Source: DATKMG01 sp035541995
Lineage (GTDB): Bacteria > Acidobacteriota > Terriglobia > Versatilivoradales > Versatilivoraceae
Length of the DNA stretch: 7,290 nucleotides
Reading direction: 5' to 3'
Assembly: GCA_035541995.1 (NCBI GenBank)
Contig: DATKMG010000560.1
Span: 1-7,290, forward strand
A program made the translations under genes and the position numbers. Shown here piece by piece: positions 5,760-7,290 of the stretch. The notes below the pieces were generated by a model. That model did no database searches. It saw only the letters and a list, made by a program, of their open reading frames with translations, and was not told the origin of the DNA. Positions within the stretch are counted from its first letter, which is position 1. Every line of letters begins with the position of its first letter.

Positions 5760-5789
5760 TTTGAGGGTGTCTGTAAGTGGTTGAAAAGA

Positions 5790-5864
<75 letters not shown>

Positions 5865-6213
5865 TTGTTTAACTAATTACTAATAAATGACTTACTTATT
5901 AATTGCTATTCTGTGCAACAAGTATGCAACAGAAAACTCCCGCCTCCCATCATGACATTCTGGATTTCCTTCCTTTTCATGGGGTCAATATAAGCTTTCT
6001 GCTTTGTGTTTGCAACAATTGTCGAGGCCATGGTAAGGCGATTTCTATCCGATTTCGGTGAACTTGGCAAGATGAACCAGGTTGCTACCGTAAGGATTTT
6101 TGCTTAAATGCCGCGCCATCATCCACCTTAACGTAAATAGAAGGCAACCAGGCAGGACCTACTCTTGGAACGCCGTTTGGACCATAAGGGTCACTTGTTC
6201 CCTTGGCCGAGAG

Positions 6214-6237
6214 CCGCTGAAGGGATCAGCGGTTTTC
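6214..6237 (+). terminator. Terminator-like hairpin, rightward
   Basis: CCGCTGA (6214-6220), loop AGGGA, TCAGCGG (6226-6232), then TTTTC. The stem is perfect and GC-rich, with a short T run. No plus-strand gene is recognised upstream, so it may end an unseen transcript, shield the MOSC gene from read-through, or belong to a regulatory leader. Confidence 0.5.
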
Positions 6238-6244
6238 GAAAACC
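6231..6244. repeat. 14-bp perfect palindrome GGTTTTCGAAAACC
   Basis: The sequence equals its own reverse complement and shares its first six bases with the end of the preceding hairpin and its T run. It lies about 60 bases upstream of the probable -10 of the MOSC gene and could be a regulator-binding site. Confidence 0.45.
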
Positions 6245-6304
6245 CTACAAAACTGTACGGGATCTATAAGTAAGTGCACACGATCCCCCTTTCACGTTTT
6301 GGGA

Positions 6305-6332
6305 TACAATACTCCGGGCATTCACAAGGAGG
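6305..6332 (+). promoter_or_regulatory. Probable -10 and ribosome-binding site of the MOSC gene
   Basis: TACAAT at 6305-6310 is a good -10, but no -35 is seen at 17 bases before it. AAGGAGG at 6326-6332 lies seven bases before ATG 6340 and decides that start over the in-frame ATG at 6274. Confidence 0.5.
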
Positions 6333-6339
6333 TAAAATT

Positions 6340-7053
6340 ATGCAAAGGGTCGGCATCATTCGCAGGCTGGCAAGGTATCCTGTCAAATCCATGCGAGGTG
6401 AGGCATACGCGTCTCTTCCCTTGACCCTCCAGGGCTTCGAGGAGGATCGTCGCTTTGCATTTGTGCAAGCTGAGTCGCGAAGCGCTTTCCCGTGGCTTAC
6501 GGCTCGGGAGATGCCAGAACTTCTCCGTTGGCAGACCTCGGTCGAGAAGCCGGGTACGCCCGACGTCGCCGTGACCGTGACTACGACTGCCGGTGACCGG
6601 TGGCCGGTCGCAAGCAGCGAACTGCGGCAGGCTATCGAGAAACGTTTTGGGAAACCAGTTTTTTTGCTCAGAGACTATCGCGGCTCGTTCGATGTCGCTA
6701 ACGTCTCCCTAATCAGCGAGCAGACTATCCAACGCATTGCCGAGGAATCCCAAACCGAAGCGAACCCGTGGCGCTTTCGACCGAACCTGCTAGTGAATCT
6801 TGAGGGTGGTGCGGCCTTCGATGAGTTGAGGTGGGTTGGCCGCGTTTTGCGCCTGGGCGACAAAGCGCGCGTCGCTGTCACCGAGGTAGACGAACGCTGC
6901 GTGATGATCACGCTCGACCCCACAACCAGCCAACCCGTGTCGCAGATCTTGAAGTGTGTTGTTCAGCAGCACAATAAGAGCGCCGGAGTTTACGCGACCG
7001 TGCTCACGGCCGGGGAAGTACATACGGGCGATGTCATCCATCTCGAAGACTAA
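6340..7053 (+). CDS. MOSC-domain protein (YcbX/mARC-like)
   Basis: A 237-residue cytosolic protein. The N-terminal beta-barrel domain shows RLARYPVKSMRGE (residues 9-21) and GFEEDRRFAFVQ (32-43). The MOSC domain follows, with DVANVSLISEQTIQRIA (118-134), RFRPNLLVNLEG (145-156), VDERCVMITLDPTTSQP (183-199) and AGVYATVLTAGEVHTGDVIHL (215-235). MOSC proteins bind molybdenum cofactor or carry sulfur; relatives such as YcbX and mARC reduce N-hydroxylated compounds. Cys187 in ERC corresponds to a cysteine conserved in that group, and Cys206 (ILKC) lies nearby, but I cannot tell which would hold the metal. No ferredoxin-like C-terminal domain is present, so electrons must come from a partner not seen here. 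An in-frame ATG at 6274 would add 22 residues unlike the family; the strong ribosome-binding site favours 6340. It stands alone in the window. Confidence 0.88.
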   Translation: MQRVGIIRRLARYPVKSMRGEAYASLPLTLQGFEEDRRFAFVQAESRSAFPWLTAREMPELLRWQTSVEKPGTPDVAVTVTTTAGDRWPVASSELRQAIEKRFGKPVFLLRDYRGSFDVANVSLISEQTIQRIAEESQTEANPWRFRPNLLVNLEGGAAFDELRWVGRVLRLGDKARVAVTEVDERCVMITLDPTTSQPVSQILKCVVQQHNKSAGVYATVLTAGEVHTGDVIHLED

Positions 7054-7290
7054 ATCCGATGATCGATCGCGAGACTCAACAATCGACCTCTCCGAAGGAA
7101 TGCTAAAGGCGCGGGGCATCTGGAGGACTACAGCCGCCGTGAACGACTGCAAGGGATTCCAGGTGACATCTTGCCACGGCCCCTTGGGCGTGTTGTTATG
7201 GAATCATTTTATTTAGTCTTCTGGTATGCACGTTGAACACATGTTCGGGGTTCGGCCGAAAAACGGCCGCCCCCCGAACACCGGTGCTGC
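7054..7290. other. Gene-poor tail after the MOSC gene
   Basis: I see no supported gene. A short frame starting at ATG 7102 (about 38 residues, ending at 7216) has a GAAGGA placed too close to its start and no family resemblance. The only clear structure is the hairpin at 7242-7280. Confidence 0.5.
7242..7280. repeat. Large GC-rich inverted repeat
   Basis: TGTTCGGGG (7242-7250) pairs with CCCCGAACA (7272-7280). Inside, CGGCCG (7253-7258) pairs with CGGCCG (7264-7269). The loop is AAAAA and the only mismatches are TT opposite CC. No T tract follows on either strand, so it is not a standard terminator. Confidence 0.7.

Larger units (their letters stand above)
5865..6339. other. Gene-poor stretch between tRNA-Gly and the MOSC gene
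   Basis: Contains an AT-rich block (5866-5910), two TGCAACA copies (5915-5921 and 5925-5931), a terminator-like hairpin (6214-6237), a palindrome (6231-6244) and the upstream signals of the MOSC gene. Short minus-strand frames at 5906-6031 (41 residues) and 6085-6225 (protein-like SDPYGPNGVPRVGPAW) have no ribosome-binding site and no family I recognise; they could be decayed remnants. No integrase is visible next to the tRNA. Confidence 0.5.

Noticed and set aside
5906..6031. 41-residue minus-strand ORF next to the tRNA
   Set aside because: It has no ribosome-binding site and no recognisable motif, and neighbouring short frames look equally random.

Overview
The window looks like an accessory, rearranged stretch of a bacterial chromosome with moderate to high G+C. 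It holds two insertion sequences, a toxin-antitoxin pair, a tRNA and one metabolic-type gene. No housekeeping gene fixes the taxon. The single-ORF IS1-type transposase and the three-gene IS21-type element would suit Acidobacteriota or a similar soil phylum, but that is a guess.

Layout: (a) 1-141 is the stub of a reading frame on the minus strand resembling the N-terminal part of a tyrosine recombinase, cut by the next element. (b) 142-3699 is a complete IS21-family element on the minus strand. Its operon is istA, then istB, then a third unrecognised winged-helix gene; the genes overlap by 1 and 4 bases and end in a clear intrinsic terminator. Both ends carry arrays of a roughly 22-24 bp transposase-binding-type repeat. 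(c) 3727-4475 is a toxin-first HigB/HigA-type module with its own TGACAA-based operator and a leader inverted repeat. (d) 4562-5759 is an IS1-family element with recognisable terminal inverted repeats. Its single transposase gene is thrown out of frame near the C-terminus at a run of eight G. (e) 5790-5864 is tRNA-Gly(CCC) on the minus strand with an encoded CCA end. (f) 5865-6339 is a gene-poor stretch with a terminator-like hairpin and a perfect palindrome. (g) 6340-7053 is a MOSC-domain protein, followed by a gene-poor tail ending in a strong hairpin at 7242-7280.

The most distinctive part is the IS21 element. It has a third co-translated gene inside its ends, an unusually repeat-rich upstream end, and an istA ribosome-binding site that can be masked by a perfectly matched anti-Shine-Dalgarno. 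Neither insertion sequence has a visible target duplication, and the sequences on the two sides of the IS21 element do not look like halves of one gene. The region has therefore probably been rearranged after insertion.
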